From: Serinus canaria
Taxonomy: Eukaryota > Chordata > Aves > Passeriformes > Fringillidae
Direction of reading: 5' to 3'
Length of the DNA stretch: 64,000 nt
Assembly (NCBI RefSeq): GCF_022539315.1
Contig: NC_066317.1
Span: forward strand, 47,533,935 to 47,597,934
The position numbers were made by a program, and so were the translations under genes. This document shows positions 13,896 to 26,332 of this stretch, in pieces; within the stretch, counting starts at the first letter, position 1; each line of letters begins with the position of its first letter. The notes under the pieces are model-generated. The model saw nothing but the letters and a program-made list of their open reading frames with translations, was not told the origin of the DNA and did no database searches.

Positions 13896-14068
13896 TCATT
13901 TCACAGGGCATGTCTCAGCATTACAAGGCAGGCAGAAGTCCTTCACTGAATTACCCATGTCATTGAAAGCTGCTGCTCCAAAGCCTGAAGGGATTGTTGC
14001 CATCCAGCTCTCACTTTCACTCAGCAGCCCTTCAGTTCCAGGGGGCTCCCTGCTAGGATGCAGGTGGT
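13896..14068 (-). mobile_element. Possible ERV leader and remnant of a gag start
   Basis: This sequence follows the LTR on its downstream (minus-strand) side. It opens with a GC-richer leader-like stretch and contains an ATG at 13958 whose frame starts MGNSVKDF. That would fit the glycine-2 (myristoylation-type) start of a retroviral matrix protein. The frame stops after 20 codons at 13896 and nothing further is recognisable. This is weak: a short MGN peptide can occur by chance. Confidence 0.3.
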
Positions 14069-14448
14069 TGTTCCCTACACAGGGCACCATTTACAGGGAT
14101 TGAGAGACACAGACCATGTTATGCAAGCAAGGCCATTTTATTACACTAGTCACCAGTATTTATAGTTCTCTAATTTCCATACAAAATTTTCCATTTGGAC
14201 CCCTTTGCCCCTGTTTCCATAGCAACACAATCCTTTTAGGTTATCAAGTCCCTGTTACATTCTTGTGCCAGCGATGTCCTTGTTACATCTTCTCTCATCA
14301 GAGTGGTCAGAGTGACCAGACACGATGTCTTCCCTTTTGTTCTTGCCTTGAGTTTATCTCTCCCACTGTAGCAGGTTTCCACTGTACCAGGGCCAAGAGG
14401 TCAGCAGCACTACCCAGCTCAGATTCTGCAGCTGTCTGATGTTCCACA
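14069..14448 (-). mobile_element. ERV long terminal repeat, minus strand
   Basis: On the minus strand the element begins TGTGGAACATCAG (14448) and can end GGGAACA (14069), giving TG...CA ends and about 380 bp. It carries a TATAAATA box (14157-14164 on +) and an AATAAA signal (14137-14142 on +) about 15 bases further on, a compact promoter/poly(A) arrangement typical of some avian retroviral LTRs. A purine tract AAAAAGAGGGGGAG abuts the start. A sequence beginning TGGTGCCC, like a primer-binding site, lies at 14073-14089, so the LTR may really end near 14091-14103. I cannot assign the family. Confidence 0.7.
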
Positions 14449-14680
14449 CTCCCCCTCTTTTTATAAAAACAGTAAAAGGTCACCACCATAAAATACTAAT
14501 TTTGCTTCAGGCCAAATAAGCATCATGCATGTCTCTAGTCCTACTTTCACTCTACCATCTTCTTAGAGCACTTTGCTAACTACCTCACTTCAGTGCCTTC
14601 CTGACTGTCTCCTTGCAGCTCAGCTGGGGTAATCCATTATCACCTTCTGCTGGACCTCAAGGCTGACTTTGATATCATCA
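14449..14680 (-). mobile_element. Possible ERV internal 3' region ending in a polypurine tract
   Basis: The bases next to the LTR start read, on the minus strand, TTTTTATAAAAAGAGGGGGAG, with the last 14 bases a purine tract as expected upstream of a 3' LTR. The sequence beyond, to about 14680, is not recognisable as coding. It is called only because of the tract position. Confidence 0.35.
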
Positions 14681-15269
14681 CTTGCCCTTCTTCACTGTCT
14701 ACAAATGTGCTGAAAGAAAACTGTACAAGTCTAAGTATTGCACGCGATATACAAGCTGTAAAAGAGCATCAGCAAACAGAAACAATACTTTAAAAACAAA
14801 AAAAAAACAGTTGGATATTCTGCAAGAATGTGTTTTTTGTCTTGAAGTGAAAAACACAGCAGGTTTCTCTCATATGTTTTTCAGTTGCTCATCTTTGTAT
14901 CTTTACCTAGCAGGAGATCGCCTTAGAGTGGGATTTAAAGTCATTCTCCATATGATTTCATCCCCAGTTACAACATTGTTTTCATGGTTTCATGAGCAGT
15001 GGATCTTCTCAGTCTTGCCATGTATACAGAACCATATCTTGTCTTTCCTTATCCTTGTGGCTTTTTCCAACCAGCATCAGCTCTGCTCTTTTATGATAAA
15101 CATTTCTTTCTTTTCTTAGACTCTCACAGCAGCAGATTTCATCTCAGGCCAACGAGAGAAACTGCGCAATAGAAAAGACTAGTCAAGAGTAAAATGGGTG
15201 GGGGAAAGAAAAGAGGATCAACTAAGACTACAAAAATTATTAGTCAAAATAAGGCACATTAAGGAGAAA

Positions 15270-15346
15270 ATGGTTCAGATTAAGGGAAATAAGAAAAAAA
15301 AAAGTAAAGAGAATAAAAAAACCAAATAGCCTAAAAAAAAAAAAAA
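15270..15346. repeat. A-rich low-complexity tract
   Basis: Successive AAGAAAAAAAAAAG, GAATAAAAAAACC and a 14-A run at 15333-15346. Confidence 0.85.
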
Positions 15347-18086
15347 CCTCAGCACCAAAGTTAAAAGAGGCTATGAGAATCAACTTAGATCCCCAAAAGC
15401 TCATACACATATGCTAACATGACTCCTCTGGGAACAGCATGGGAGTTGTGTGAGAAAAATATTTTACCGTATAAAGATCTCAGGATGACAGCAGGTCAGT
15501 GGTAAAACCACAACGATAATTTGCTTGGAGGGTGACAAGTCCTAGAAAAACAAGTGAGATAATCCCTTCTTATTCAGAAAAACAAAGCTTATGATTCACT
15601 GTATGAAATATAGAATCAATGGGTCAGAGCTCAACATTAAATCATCTATCTGTAAGCACTATGCCAACAAATGGAAAAGCAGACTTGAGGAAAGAAGATA
15701 ATGAATTATACATAAGCATTTCTGCAATATTATAAGCATTTTTAAAAAGTAAGTATAGGAATGAAAGTGCAAACAATTTCTTTCTGTATGGTGAGCTCTA
15801 CTTAACAGCCTGGTGTAACTGAAACCCTGCCTATTGCTTATCCATGTCCCCAGGGTGTGTGCAGAGACTGGAGACCAGCTCTTAGGAAGAAACATGCTGC
15901 ACCATGGAAGAGTAAATGCAAGCAGGAGATTGCTTGGAAGGATCCCTGAAACACCCCCATTTTTCTTCCCCATAGCCAGTATCCTGGCAGTGTATTACTG
16001 AAATCTTCAAAAGGCAGGATTTTGGAACTTACATATATATATTTACGTACACCAAGAGCATCCATATATTTACTTATATCGCAAAATATTGGCATTATCA
16101 AACAAAGCATGGAGCATGGAGTCACCCAGGTAGTGGAGATCTTGACAAATTTGAAATCAGTGGGAGGTCTGTACAAAGCGGTATTTACAGTAACAGAGAT
16201 GGAAAAGAAAGATTTGTAGGAGCTAGGTGTGTCCAGGTAAGTATACAATTTCAATTACCTAAGTTTAGGGACATTTTCTCCCTTGAAACAATACCCTTTT
16301 GTTTGTGTCTGTGTTTACCTAGTACGTACCTAATATGTCTTACTTTAATGCATTTTTCAGAAATGGCCAGGCTATGTATACTGGGCAAAGAATACAAAGC
16401 GGCTCCCTCCTACAAATGACACAAAAAACATGGGAACTGGAACCACAGATATTAATTATAAAGAGAATACATGCTCTGCAGGTGCATGGGCTTTCACTAT
16501 GAAACACAATATTTTCATGGAAATCTCTACTCTTTCATGTGAGCAGGCCCTGCTGAGAGTTATGGCCATGTTGTATTACATATAGCTTCAGCAGAAAGGA
16601 CATGCAACATCAATATCTCCCGTGTAAAGTGTGCATATCTTGCTTAGACTTTAATCTGTTCCATTTAAATTCATGACTCATTTCTTATGTGTAGCTGAGA
16701 TTTAAGGAACTATATTTAAGTTAAAGACTGTGAAATTAAAATATTTTGACAAATCAAAATGGTTAGTGTTCAAAGTTTTCTACTTCAATAGCACCATAGT
16801 TTTTTAATATGCTAAAATTAGTCACCAAGTATTATTTGAAATTAGTCAGTGCTTTTAATTAACTGGTCTTTTCCCCATTAAAAAGAGAAATTTGAACAGA
16901 AATTTACATCAAATAGGCAACTCTCTAAAACCCTTACTGTATGTTTCATTTTCAATCAACTTCTCGAAAATTTCAGCCTGATGACCTAGATTGAGCTCTC
17001 CACAGCAGATCTTCCAGCCACACCTACATTTCCACAGCACTATGACCCTCTCTTTCTCACTCTGTCTCAGAACTGGCCAACATTTGGCAATTCCACCCCA
17101 AATGTGAATTATCTGAGGTGTTTATTCTTATGATAATATGGATATAGGCAGATCTACCCTATAACTTCTGTCCTGTAATGCTGTCTCCAAGCAAGAATCA
17201 TGGTCCTACTACCCATATCATGCTAGATTACTGTCCTGAGGTGACACACATAGTTATGGCACAGAGTTATGACTTATTCCCACTATCTAAAAACCCACAG
17301 ACAGTCCACCCCCACCCCCAAGTAGGACTGCAGACACTGGTTTCCAAGACAATTTATTTCTGTAACAGTAAGAAGTGGGGGTGACAGAGACAGGTCAGCA
17401 AACTATTTGTGAGCAAGCTGAGCCTTCTGGCAGACTAGGTTTTAGGGACCCTAACTCTGCCACGTCAGAAAAAGCACTGCAACCTCCCAGCTGCATGTTC
17501 CCATATGGATTCCAAGAGGCTTGTGAAAAAAAGACTTCAGTGACAGCTGATAGGATCAGTAAACACCAGTCCAGCAAGTATATGCACCACCTAAGAAAAA
17601 CCACAGCCATCAGCTTACACCTGCATCTGGTGGCAGGAGATGGTTGGGTTGCATGGCAGTTTCTGCATGGAGTCCAGGAAGCTGTGATGTGCTGATTGTT
17701 TTATTTTCTCACCTATACAGCTTTGCAAAAGATGTCCAGATATGCAAGAAAAAGATATTGTCTCTAGTTTTGACCCCACTCTCTATGTGCTTAAAGGTGC
17801 TGGAAAATTGATAAACCTACAATGCAGGAGTTGCAAAGTGAGGAGATACAGACGCTGGTCCAGCAGAGAAGGGAGCTGACTCAGCAGGCCTGGCACCAGT
17901 AACAGAGAGATTAGATTAATCTAGAGCCAGAAGTGGGAAATAGTTCTTTCTCAGCAGCCAGCCTGCAACAGTAGTTTCTGGTTTATGAGCCCTCAGGGAG
18001 AGCTGGATCGAGAGCAGCTGTGAGAGCTATTTGTCAGGAGTATTTGGTCTGATCCTGAGCCTTCCCTTATTTTTCGCCACTTACAG

Positions 18087-18226
18087 TGAAAGCTAAAAGA
18101 CATAAATTCTGGGCAAACTTAGCTGTCTCAGGGGGAACTGGGGCTGGAGTGACCTCTCTGGCAAATCTGTTGCCTCTCAGGTTCCAAAAGAGAGCCTAAA
18201 ATACGCTGGAAACTCCTCTAGGGCAG
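18087..18226 (+). other. Candidate non-coding exon (splice-site pair)
   Basis: A 140-bp segment bounded by a pyrimidine-rich acceptor (TTATTTTTCGCCACTTACAG) and a near-consensus donor (GGGCAG/GTGAGT). The frames that I checked contain stops. If it is real it would belong to a non-coding transcript. Sequence alone cannot establish use. Confidence 0.2.
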
Positions 18227-20058
18227 GTGAGTGAGCAGGATTCAGCTGAGCATCCTGCAGTAGTTGGGATTTGGCAAACTAAGATTCTCAAGGCATAGTC
18301 CTAAATATTCCTGGGAGCTGCTGAGGTTAATGGTGGATGTGTGTTTCTTCTGATGAGTATCATACATGGGAAAAGGAGGCACCTCTGTTCAGTTTGTATT
18401 TTTCTGTCCTGCAGAAAATAAGGCTTTTCTAAGATATGTTTTCATCAAGGCATCACCAGCTTGGATGTCAGGCTCAGCTCCTCCTCAGAGGCCAATCTGC
18501 ACCCCACCCACTATGAACACCTTTCCATGAACACCCAATACACTTGGGCTTTACCAGCTCTAAGAAAGGAACCAGACAGTTAGAGCTGCCTCATATGGCA
18601 AGGATTTGTCAAAATTATTTTCTATGTACAACTTCAGACAAGTCAGCACTTAAAACATGGGGAAAAAAAGAATGAATTAATTTAAAGATTTTTCCAAAAT
18701 ATCTATTCATGCAGTACGTGACAGGACATAACACCTACCTAATACTATAGAACAAAAGTTTTTTCCTTCCACAGACAGTCTATGTATGGATTTTGAAAAG
18801 AGCAGAGGCAGACAGTCTTAGGAAACAAACCAAGAGAACTCTCACCACTGCATAGAAGTCTGCATAGTAGATCAGAGAAGTGAGATTATTAGGATGTAAC
18901 GGGGTCTCCAGAAGGATGCCTGCATCTAAGGAGATACCTGTAGCACTGTCTTCCCTGAATATAGTGAGATGTCTTGCAGATCTTTGTCTTGTACCTCCAG
19001 CGGCTGCCTGGAGACATCATTTACAGCTGTTTTTCTCATGCCTTCAAAAAACCCACACAAAGTTTCTCTCAGGCAGGCAGAGAAACCCTTGCAATCGTGG
19101 CCACAGAGGCTGGTATGCAAAATTTCTCAAGTTAAAATTGTGCTGTAGAACATTACTTCATAGTCTAGACTTATCACTTCTGCAACAATTTAATCAAGGT
19201 TACATAAGCTACATAAAGCTCTTCACTATAAGAAGATAAGCCTTAAAAGAGTTTTGTAATAAGCATAATAGCATATACTGATGGGTGGGGGGGAAAAACC
19301 AAAAGCATTTAGTTTCCATAGCAATAGGAAAATTGTGACTAGTTTTCAAGGCCTTTGCTTTCTTTCTTTTATTGTTATTGCTGGTTGTAAAATATCTGAA
19401 GGAACAACAGCTAAAGTACCTCTACTCTAGGAGATACGAGAATCCATCATTCAAATTACAAAATCCATCAAGGATTAGTTTCCAGGAGTCCGGCTTAGTG
19501 TTGCTTGAAAAATTACTTAAGCAGCCCACAGGTGGGAATGGACATATAGTGCAAGAAGAGCTAGGCAAATGCAACCAACCAGCAGCACTGAAGCAGTAAC
19601 ATTAGATTTCAAACAAATATAATCTTTAAATTGAAATGTTCTCAGGACTCATTTTATTGTACGGACCAATTACACAGAGCCTCCTCCAGCCAACATTATA
19701 AAAAAATCCACCTTGAAATTTATCTGAGACTCTTCCAGCTAAGCCTGTTCTGTGTTTGCTGAAGGTGGCATGGGACCTTTCATCCCCTGTGTACTGGTAT
19801 GCAAGGAAGATTGATCAAAGGCCAGGCAGGCAAGGTGAAGAGACACAGATGCAGAAGAGCAGCTCCACCAAGAAGGGAAGCCTTCCTCTTATTCTCCCTT
19901 TAGGTCTCCAGCATCAGTCCAGCTGTTGTATGAAATTGGTAAGCCCCTGAGACTTCTGCTGCTACCTGGCCTCTCTGTGAGCTGGTTGTGGGACTGCCAG
20001 CCTTATGCCACTGGGAAAGGTTTATGGAGTCCCAGATCATTTCTACACAGTCCCAATC

Positions 20059-20700
20059 TGTTGCAGTTTGAATTTATTTTATTGATACCTTGTTAAGTGG
20101 TTCATTCTGTTGTACCATGTTCTACCCAAGCCGGCTTATCCCTGGGTTTTACCCTCCCTCAAAGCTGTCCCTTATGCCATTCCCCACTTGTGTTCAGCTC
20201 TTTCCCGGCCTGTCAAGGTAACCCAGCCCTTGATTCCACATGCTCCCTGCCACTTAAACCTCAGGCCAATCCCTATCCGGAACACCTTTTTGGAATTCCC
20301 CTCTTCCTGGAAGCCCCATTGGCCCATGTGACCCATCCCCTCCACCCTCCTACCCCAATTGGCCCCAGACACTTGATGTCATCCCCTGGCTCCTGAGGGG
20401 ATTCTGGGGATTCCCTATTGGTTAGCTCTTTGTATCCACCCCCTGACTTGTATCTGTACAAAACCCCTTGTGCAGGAGTGCCCAGGGCTTTTTGTTTTGG
20501 CTCTCTCCAGCTGGAATAAACCCTTCCTTGTAGAGCCTCGAGACAGAGAGCCTCCTCCTTTCTCTTCTACCGGGTCCCTGTAATGGCTTGTGTCTGGCAC
20601 CACAGAGCAAGTGGCTCTAAAGGTTTTGCCTCTGGTAAATCCCCATACCGAGGCAGTTCACCACTCCTGGCGTGGTGCTGGAGTTCTAAGAGCTAGCCTG
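20059..20700 (+). mobile_element. Probable LTR of an endogenous retrovirus, plus strand
   Basis: A GC-richer, pyrimidine-biased segment with LTR organisation. It starts TGTTGCAGTTTGAATTT (20059). It contains an inverted CCAAT motif (CTATTGGTTAG near 20416), a TATA-like TGTACAAAACCCC near 20456, AATAAA at 20515-20520 and a following U5-like region with TGTCTGGCACCACAG near 20590. Both strands hold short overlapping open frames that are not recognisable proteins. The 3' end is uncertain (20610-20710), no matching second copy was seen nearby, and no target-site duplication was resolved. The family is unassigned. Confidence 0.6.
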
Positions 20701-22335
20701 GCTGTCACTTCACCAGTCATCTTTCAGGATGTTTTTATGAACGTGTGTGAAAAACAGAGATGGTACAAGACAAGACCATCTGTAGTTCTCGTTGTCACTG
20801 CTGTTGTTACATCCTTGAAGTGCATGTGGACTTTGTGATGGAACTGGCTTCCATCTCTCTTCACCACTATCAAACAGTGAAGGGTAAAAAGCATTCCTTC
20901 TTATAGCAATGCACTACTTAGTTCTCCATTTGTATGTAAACTTAGTACACTTAATCTACTTAGTCTGACATGGCAAAGACTCAAATGGCTGGTAGAGGGC
21001 AAGATGGCAGTTCTGCTTCAGTCTCAAGTCAACAAACAATTTATCATTTTTCTGAGTACTTTGTAGGAGGGAAACGGGTGTTGTGGGATAAAACTCCCCT
21101 CTAGAAAGGGAAAAACACTGAGCTGGAACAATGGAGTAGATTAAAAATTGTATTTGTTTGACTAAAAGGTGGGAGAGATTATTTACCACTTCTGTAAAGA
21201 AGGGCACTTTTACTTAGGCTTTGCCATGATAAGTTCTGTGATTAAACTCTGAAAAACATGTGGAAGACATTTGAAGAATTTGTGTACCCCTCAAACATTA
21301 GAATTTTCTTTTTGGTTTAAACTAAAAGAATAGTCTTTTTTTTTCATATCAGATACTGATGAATTTGAGGTTATGTTACATCAGTATTTTCTAAGACTAA
21401 GCTTGTGCAGGTCATTGGTATGAGTTATTTCTTGTCTTGGGAATTGTCTTTGTGTCTACTTTCTCCCATTTCATTTAAGTATTTTACATTGGTTCTTTGG
21501 CTGTTTAAAATGGCACATAATTACTTACAGTCTAGGACCCAACAGAACACTCAATCACTTCCTAATGTATGAGTGTTACAGGTTTACTAGAAGGTAATAA
21601 AAAAATCCAAAAATGTCACCTGGCTAATTGTTTAATAATACTCATGCATTCATTATGCTACATCCTGCCACAGATGCTGATAAAATGGAACACAGATGAA
21701 TAGCTGTAGGCAACTTGCAGAGAAAAACTTCAACCCCCTGGTTCAAATCTTCCCATCTTCAGAGTTTGCCCTGTGAGCACAGAGTGTACTGGGGAGCTGG
21801 ATGTACACAGCAGTGGACAAAGCTGGTAATATCACCTATTGTCAGTCTCCTGACATTTCCATTGAAAGACCGTTTTGGTTGTCTCTGCCTAACTATTTGG
21901 ACTAAAATATTCTATGCCAGGTTCTATGCCTGAGGCTGGGTTTTATTGGAAGCATTGCAGGGAAAAAATACTTTGCCGTGTCAGAAAGCAGAGTTGGAGG
22001 AGGGGAATGCATTGCTTTTTCCACATTACCCAAACAGTTTAATTAACTAAACTGGAATCTGCTTTACCACTGTTCTTCTCAGCCCTTGCAAGGTGCTGCA
22101 GCTGATCCTGTGGCTGGGTGTGTGTGACTGTGGGAAAAAAAAAAACATCTGGATGATGAAAATTGCTGTGGAACAGGTGTGTTTGAGTAAATCATGTTTC
22201 AGATCTCCATTTTTGTTTCAGTGCCTCTTTTTCAGCTAGAAAAAGAGGCTAGCTCTAACAATTTAGAGAGGAATTGGTATCTCACAGCAGAGAAGGAGGA
22301 CACAGTATTGAGATGAGACAGAAAGAATATGCACT

Positions 22336-22397
22336 TGAGGGAGGAAAGGAGAAAAGGAGAAAGTGAGAAAGGGAGGGAGAAGGCAGAGGGGAAGTGA
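22336..22397. repeat. Purine (GA-rich) tract
   Basis: About 60 bases almost entirely of A and G, with GGGAGGAAAGGAGAAAAGG near its start and GGGAGGGAGAAGG near 22372. It could form unusual duplex structure, which is not testable here. Confidence 0.75.
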
Positions 22398-23569
22398 GTA
22401 ACACAGCCTTGGGCTTGCAGCAGACAGCAGTCTCTGTTTCAGACCCTGATGGAGAGAGAGATCACCAGGTTCCCTACCCTGTCCCTGCTAGCAGAAGCTT
22501 ATATTGTCCTCATCATATGGCTGCTCTGAGAACAGAATGAGTTGTTATTAAGATAAGGCCAGTGATGGAGATTTGTGTATTGGAACTGAAATACTGAGTA
22601 CCATTGATTGTGACCCTGCCATGTTAATATGGACAATATGATTCCTCTATAGCAGCATTGGTTTCCTCAGTTCTTGGAATGGTTAGATCTAAAAAATGTG
22701 CAGGATAAAAACATAAATTGCAAAGTCAGTTATATAAAACTAGATTAAAGACTGATTCTGTTTTTCTCATCACATGCCACGTGAGACTGATACATTTAAT
22801 TTCTCACATCAGTTAGCCACCAAATTCTATTTACATGCTTGGAGCAGAGACAAACAGGACCAATAGTCTATAATGGGCTGAGAGGAAGAGTCTGAGCATT
22901 TCTCAGTTTACCTGGCATTTGCCCCTTCTCAAAAGTATGGGGAGTATTGTTTTTGCGTCTATGATTTAAAACGAGACAGTTGGTAAAATTACTGGTAAAT
23001 GCACGTGTATATATAATTTACCAGTAGTCTTAATTTCAAACCTCCATTTTAAGCTCTTTCAATAAAGAACAAATTTCTTTCAACAGACTTTTTTATTTCT
23101 ATTTCCCTACTTATCAGTGCAGCAGGCAGTGAATGCTGGAGTCCTCTCTCCTTTACTTTCTCCCACCCTCCCTCACATGGAGGATGTATTTACAAATCAT
23201 GTTCTACAGGAGACTTCCAGACTCTAAACAACCATAAGCAATGCAATGAATCACAAGCACAGACATAATGCATACACAGGAAGCTACTGAAATCACTCAG
23301 AAAAGTAACTGAAAAAAATAAACATGTTCTTTGGTGGTGTTGGACGTGATGGAGAGGCAGGAAATGCTCATTTCTGAACCTGTTCACTCTGACTTATTTG
23401 AGGAATTGCAAGGAAAACAGCTAGCAATTGTACACCTTCCATGTGATGTTTTTCATCAAATGAAGGATGCTAGCCAGAGACTAACCACTTCATCAGGTGT
23501 CAGGCTCAATGTGCTCTTCCCCAGCTCTTAAGGAAATGTGCTCTGCAGTCACATTGGTTAGGAGGAGGG

Positions 23570-23588
23570 AAAAAAAAAAAAAAAAAAA
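23570..23588. repeat. Poly-A run (19)
   Basis: Nineteen A residues, 145 bp upstream of the minisatellite. Confidence 0.9.
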
Positions 23589-23732
23589 CAAAAAAGCTTA
23601 TTTTTAGTGATAGACATTTGAATCACTCAGATTTCCGGCAATTCAGAGGCCGGCAGCCAGCCTTCAGGCCGAGCATAGCAGGTGGGGATTGGTGTGAGGT
23701 GCTGGGCAGCAGGAAGGAGCCAGATGGCCGCC

Positions 23733-24222
23733 CCAGAGCCTGGCTCCCGGTGAGCCGCCTCAGGGCCCGAGGGCCCGGCTCTAGGGGAGCCGCCCCAGAG
23801 CCCGGCTCCCGGTGAGCCGCCTCAGCGTCCGGCTCCAGGGGAGCTGCCCCAAAGCCCTGCTCTAGGGGAGCTGCCCCAAAGCCCGGCTCCCGGTGAGCCG
23901 CCTCAGCGCCCGGCTCCAGGGGAGCTGCCCCAAAGCCCGGCCCTAGGGGAGCCGCCCGGCCCTAGGGGAGCCGCCCCAGAGCCCGGCTCCAGGGGAGCCG
24001 CCTGAGCGCCCGGCCCTAGGGGAGCCGCCTGAGCGCCCGGCCCTAGGGGAGCCGCCTCAGCGCCCGGCCCTAGGGGAGCCGCCTGAGCGCCCGGTCCTAG
24101 GGGAGCCGCCCCAGAGCCCGGCTCCAGGGGAGCTGCCCCAAAGCCCGGCTCTAGGGGAGCCGCCTGAGCGCCCGGTCCTAGGGGAGCCGCCCCAGAGCCC
24201 GGCTCCAGGGGAGCGGCCTCAG
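23733..24222. repeat. GC-rich 27-bp minisatellite, about 18 units
   Basis: The core GGGGAGCCGCC (or GAGCTGCC) recurs at 27-bp steps. The GAG positions run 23787, 23814, 23841, 23868, 23895, 23922, 23949, then 23967 (an 18-bp step), then every 27 bp to about 24211. Units fall into classes: CCTAGGGGAGCCGCCTGAGC, CCAGGGGAGCTGCCCCAAAG, and CCCGGTGAGCCGCCTCAGC types. Because 27 is divisible by three, the minus strand stays open as a 115-codon Pro/Gly/Ala-rich nonapeptide repeat. I regard that as a by-product, not a gene. The array is CpG-rich and stands in AT-rich DNA. Confidence 0.95.
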
Positions 24223-26316
24223 CGAACAGCGGCCGCTGCTGCAGGGCCACGGGCGAGGACTCGGGGAGAGGGAAGAGCGCTCTCTGAGCACGGACCAGCC
24301 AGCCTGCTCCTATTCAAGTGCCCTTTCATTAGAAAGATAATCAGATTCGAAGTCAAAAGCAGTTGTGCTGGATATTTTTATTTCGTAACGCACCCCAAAT
24401 TGTATATTTATGAAGAGATGACATTTAACAAATCAAACAGAAATGTCCATTTAGGCAGTATTCGTTTCAGCTGTGTATGCACTTTTGCAACCGAGCATCT
24501 TTGGGACCCGCTGCACCCATTCCTGCAGCTCTTCACAGGCAGCCAGATCTCCTCTATTGAAGTGCAGTGTCATTTGCTCAGTGCAGCCTGTGAGGTGACT
24601 CAGGTCCAGTGTGCTCATCAAAAACAATATGAATATATTAATAGGACACAGATTTCAGGCAATTACCTGAAGCACAGTGCAAGTCTTGACAGAAATTATT
24701 TTCCTACACATTAAAAAGATTGAGAGCTAAAAATCAGTTAATGGTAAAATGGAAAAATATAAAAGAATACCACAAATAAAACCCATCTCTGCTGTGGGCA
24801 TATTTCTCTTTAGTGCAGAGATCATTTCCAGAAGCTGCAGGATGAAATAATTTTGAGTCTGCCAGACAATCTGTGACACAAAAGCCTGGAGTGGAATGAT
24901 AACCAGAGAAAAGCACTTTATTCCCTTTACGTGATATATTTGTTTTCCCATCAGAAACCACAGAGCCATGATAAGCTGATGTTAGAATTCTGCAGCTCTT
25001 TCCTTATGATGGATTGTTAAGGAATAGAATATAGCTATATTAAAAACTTGTGGCGGTGAAGATTAGCCATCCCTGTCCAAGAAGGGCTCTTTTTAACCAC
25101 ACAGGGAGCATCTCTTGGGTGTGAGACAGCAAATGGCATACACAGGTTTTGCAGTAGACTAGTGTAGGAAGGTGAGCAATTCTGGTAACTAAGAAAGGGC
25201 TTCATGGAGCTCATTGCTATTCTGGGGCTGCAGTTGTTTTCTAGTTTTATAGGAACATTTCTTCTTCTAATGCAATTTCCAGCAGATTCCCTGCAAACAG
25301 CTCATTTCCTTGAGCCACGGGTGAGAGAGGCATTTCTGACCTGAAAACAATATCTGACCTAAAAATATCTCAGAAAAGAATGGGGAAGTGAATTGGGAAA
25401 GGTATTTTTGTAGAAAACAGTCTAATCAATCTTTCTTTCTTTCCATGGTGTGTTGAGTGTCTTCCAGACACTGAAAACCCACAGAAAAAGACAGTCCTCT
25501 CTGAAGCAACACACAGCAGAAGGTGCTGCTCTGAAGTGTTACTGCATGCTTAGCAGAAGCAGAGAAGTGGTTTATCATGTAATGCAGCACATAAAGCTCT
25601 CATTTGAATTTAAGTGACAAACAGGGTTAGCAGTCCAAATGAACCCAGGGAAATTTGAGCAGAATTTAATTAATGACTTAAATCAATAATGAAACTACCT
25701 ATGTTAATCTTTTAAAAACAGTCATTAATTTTTTCCTAAGCTCAGTCAGTACATGGATAAACAGGCAAAGTCAAAACATTTTTTTCTTGAAGTTCCATAC
25801 CATGGAGATTTTCAAGCTGCAGTGAACTAGCTAGTGAGATATTAATTACCTTTTCTTTTAGCTAAGCATAAGGGGATACAGCAGAGGAAAAGAGAGATGG
25901 AAATTAATAAGTATGTATCAGTGTAAGTAAATTGGACAATTTTAATTTCCCCCTCCCCCGCAAAAAAAAACTGAAAGTAAACACATGGATCTTTTTCTAA
26001 TGCTATTGCACCTAATTCTATCTTGTGGTTATCAGGAAAATGCACTCAATTGCAAATAAAAGAAAAGTCATTCACTTGAGTCTGGAAATAGAAGAGATTT
26101 GAAGTTTCTTTGAATGCAGTCCATTCTTTGAAATTGCAAAACTTCCTTCTATGTGAATAATCTTTGTCAGTACTGAATTAATTTTATCCATATTAATATG
26201 GGTTGACACCATAAATTCATTTTTAAAGTCAGTGACCAGATTTTTTTCTGTGCACCTACTGAATATGAATATCACAAAGCATTTGCATTTTTTTCTTTTC
26301 CCACTCCTTTCTTAGC

Positions 26317-26332
26317 ATATATATATATATAT
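26317..26332. repeat. (AT)n microsatellite
   Basis: Alternating A/T for about 16 bases. Confidence 0.85.

Larger units (their letters stand above)
14681..20058. other. Intergenic, no gene recognised
   Basis: Contains the A-rich tract at 15.3 kb and the candidate splice-bounded segment at 18.1 kb. The open frames at 14682-15119 (+, 145 codons) and 15838-16254 (-, 138 codons) have no recognisable domain and compositions expected by chance. Confidence 0.65.
20701..23732. other. Intergenic, no gene recognised
   Basis: Holds the purine tract at 22.34 kb and poly-A at 23.57 kb. Otherwise unique-looking AT-rich DNA. Confidence 0.7.

Noticed and set aside
14682..15119. 145-codon frame next to the minus-strand LTR as a viral gene
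   Set aside because: It is on the opposite strand to the LTR and has no recognisable retroviral motif.
21730..21755. GGTTCAAATCTTCCC as a tRNA B box
   Set aside because: No A box at the proper distance and no cloverleaf could be drawn.
23903..24250. 115-codon Pro/Gly/Ala repeat protein on the minus strand
   Set aside because: It is the translation of the 27-bp minisatellite, with no promoter, exon context or unique domain.
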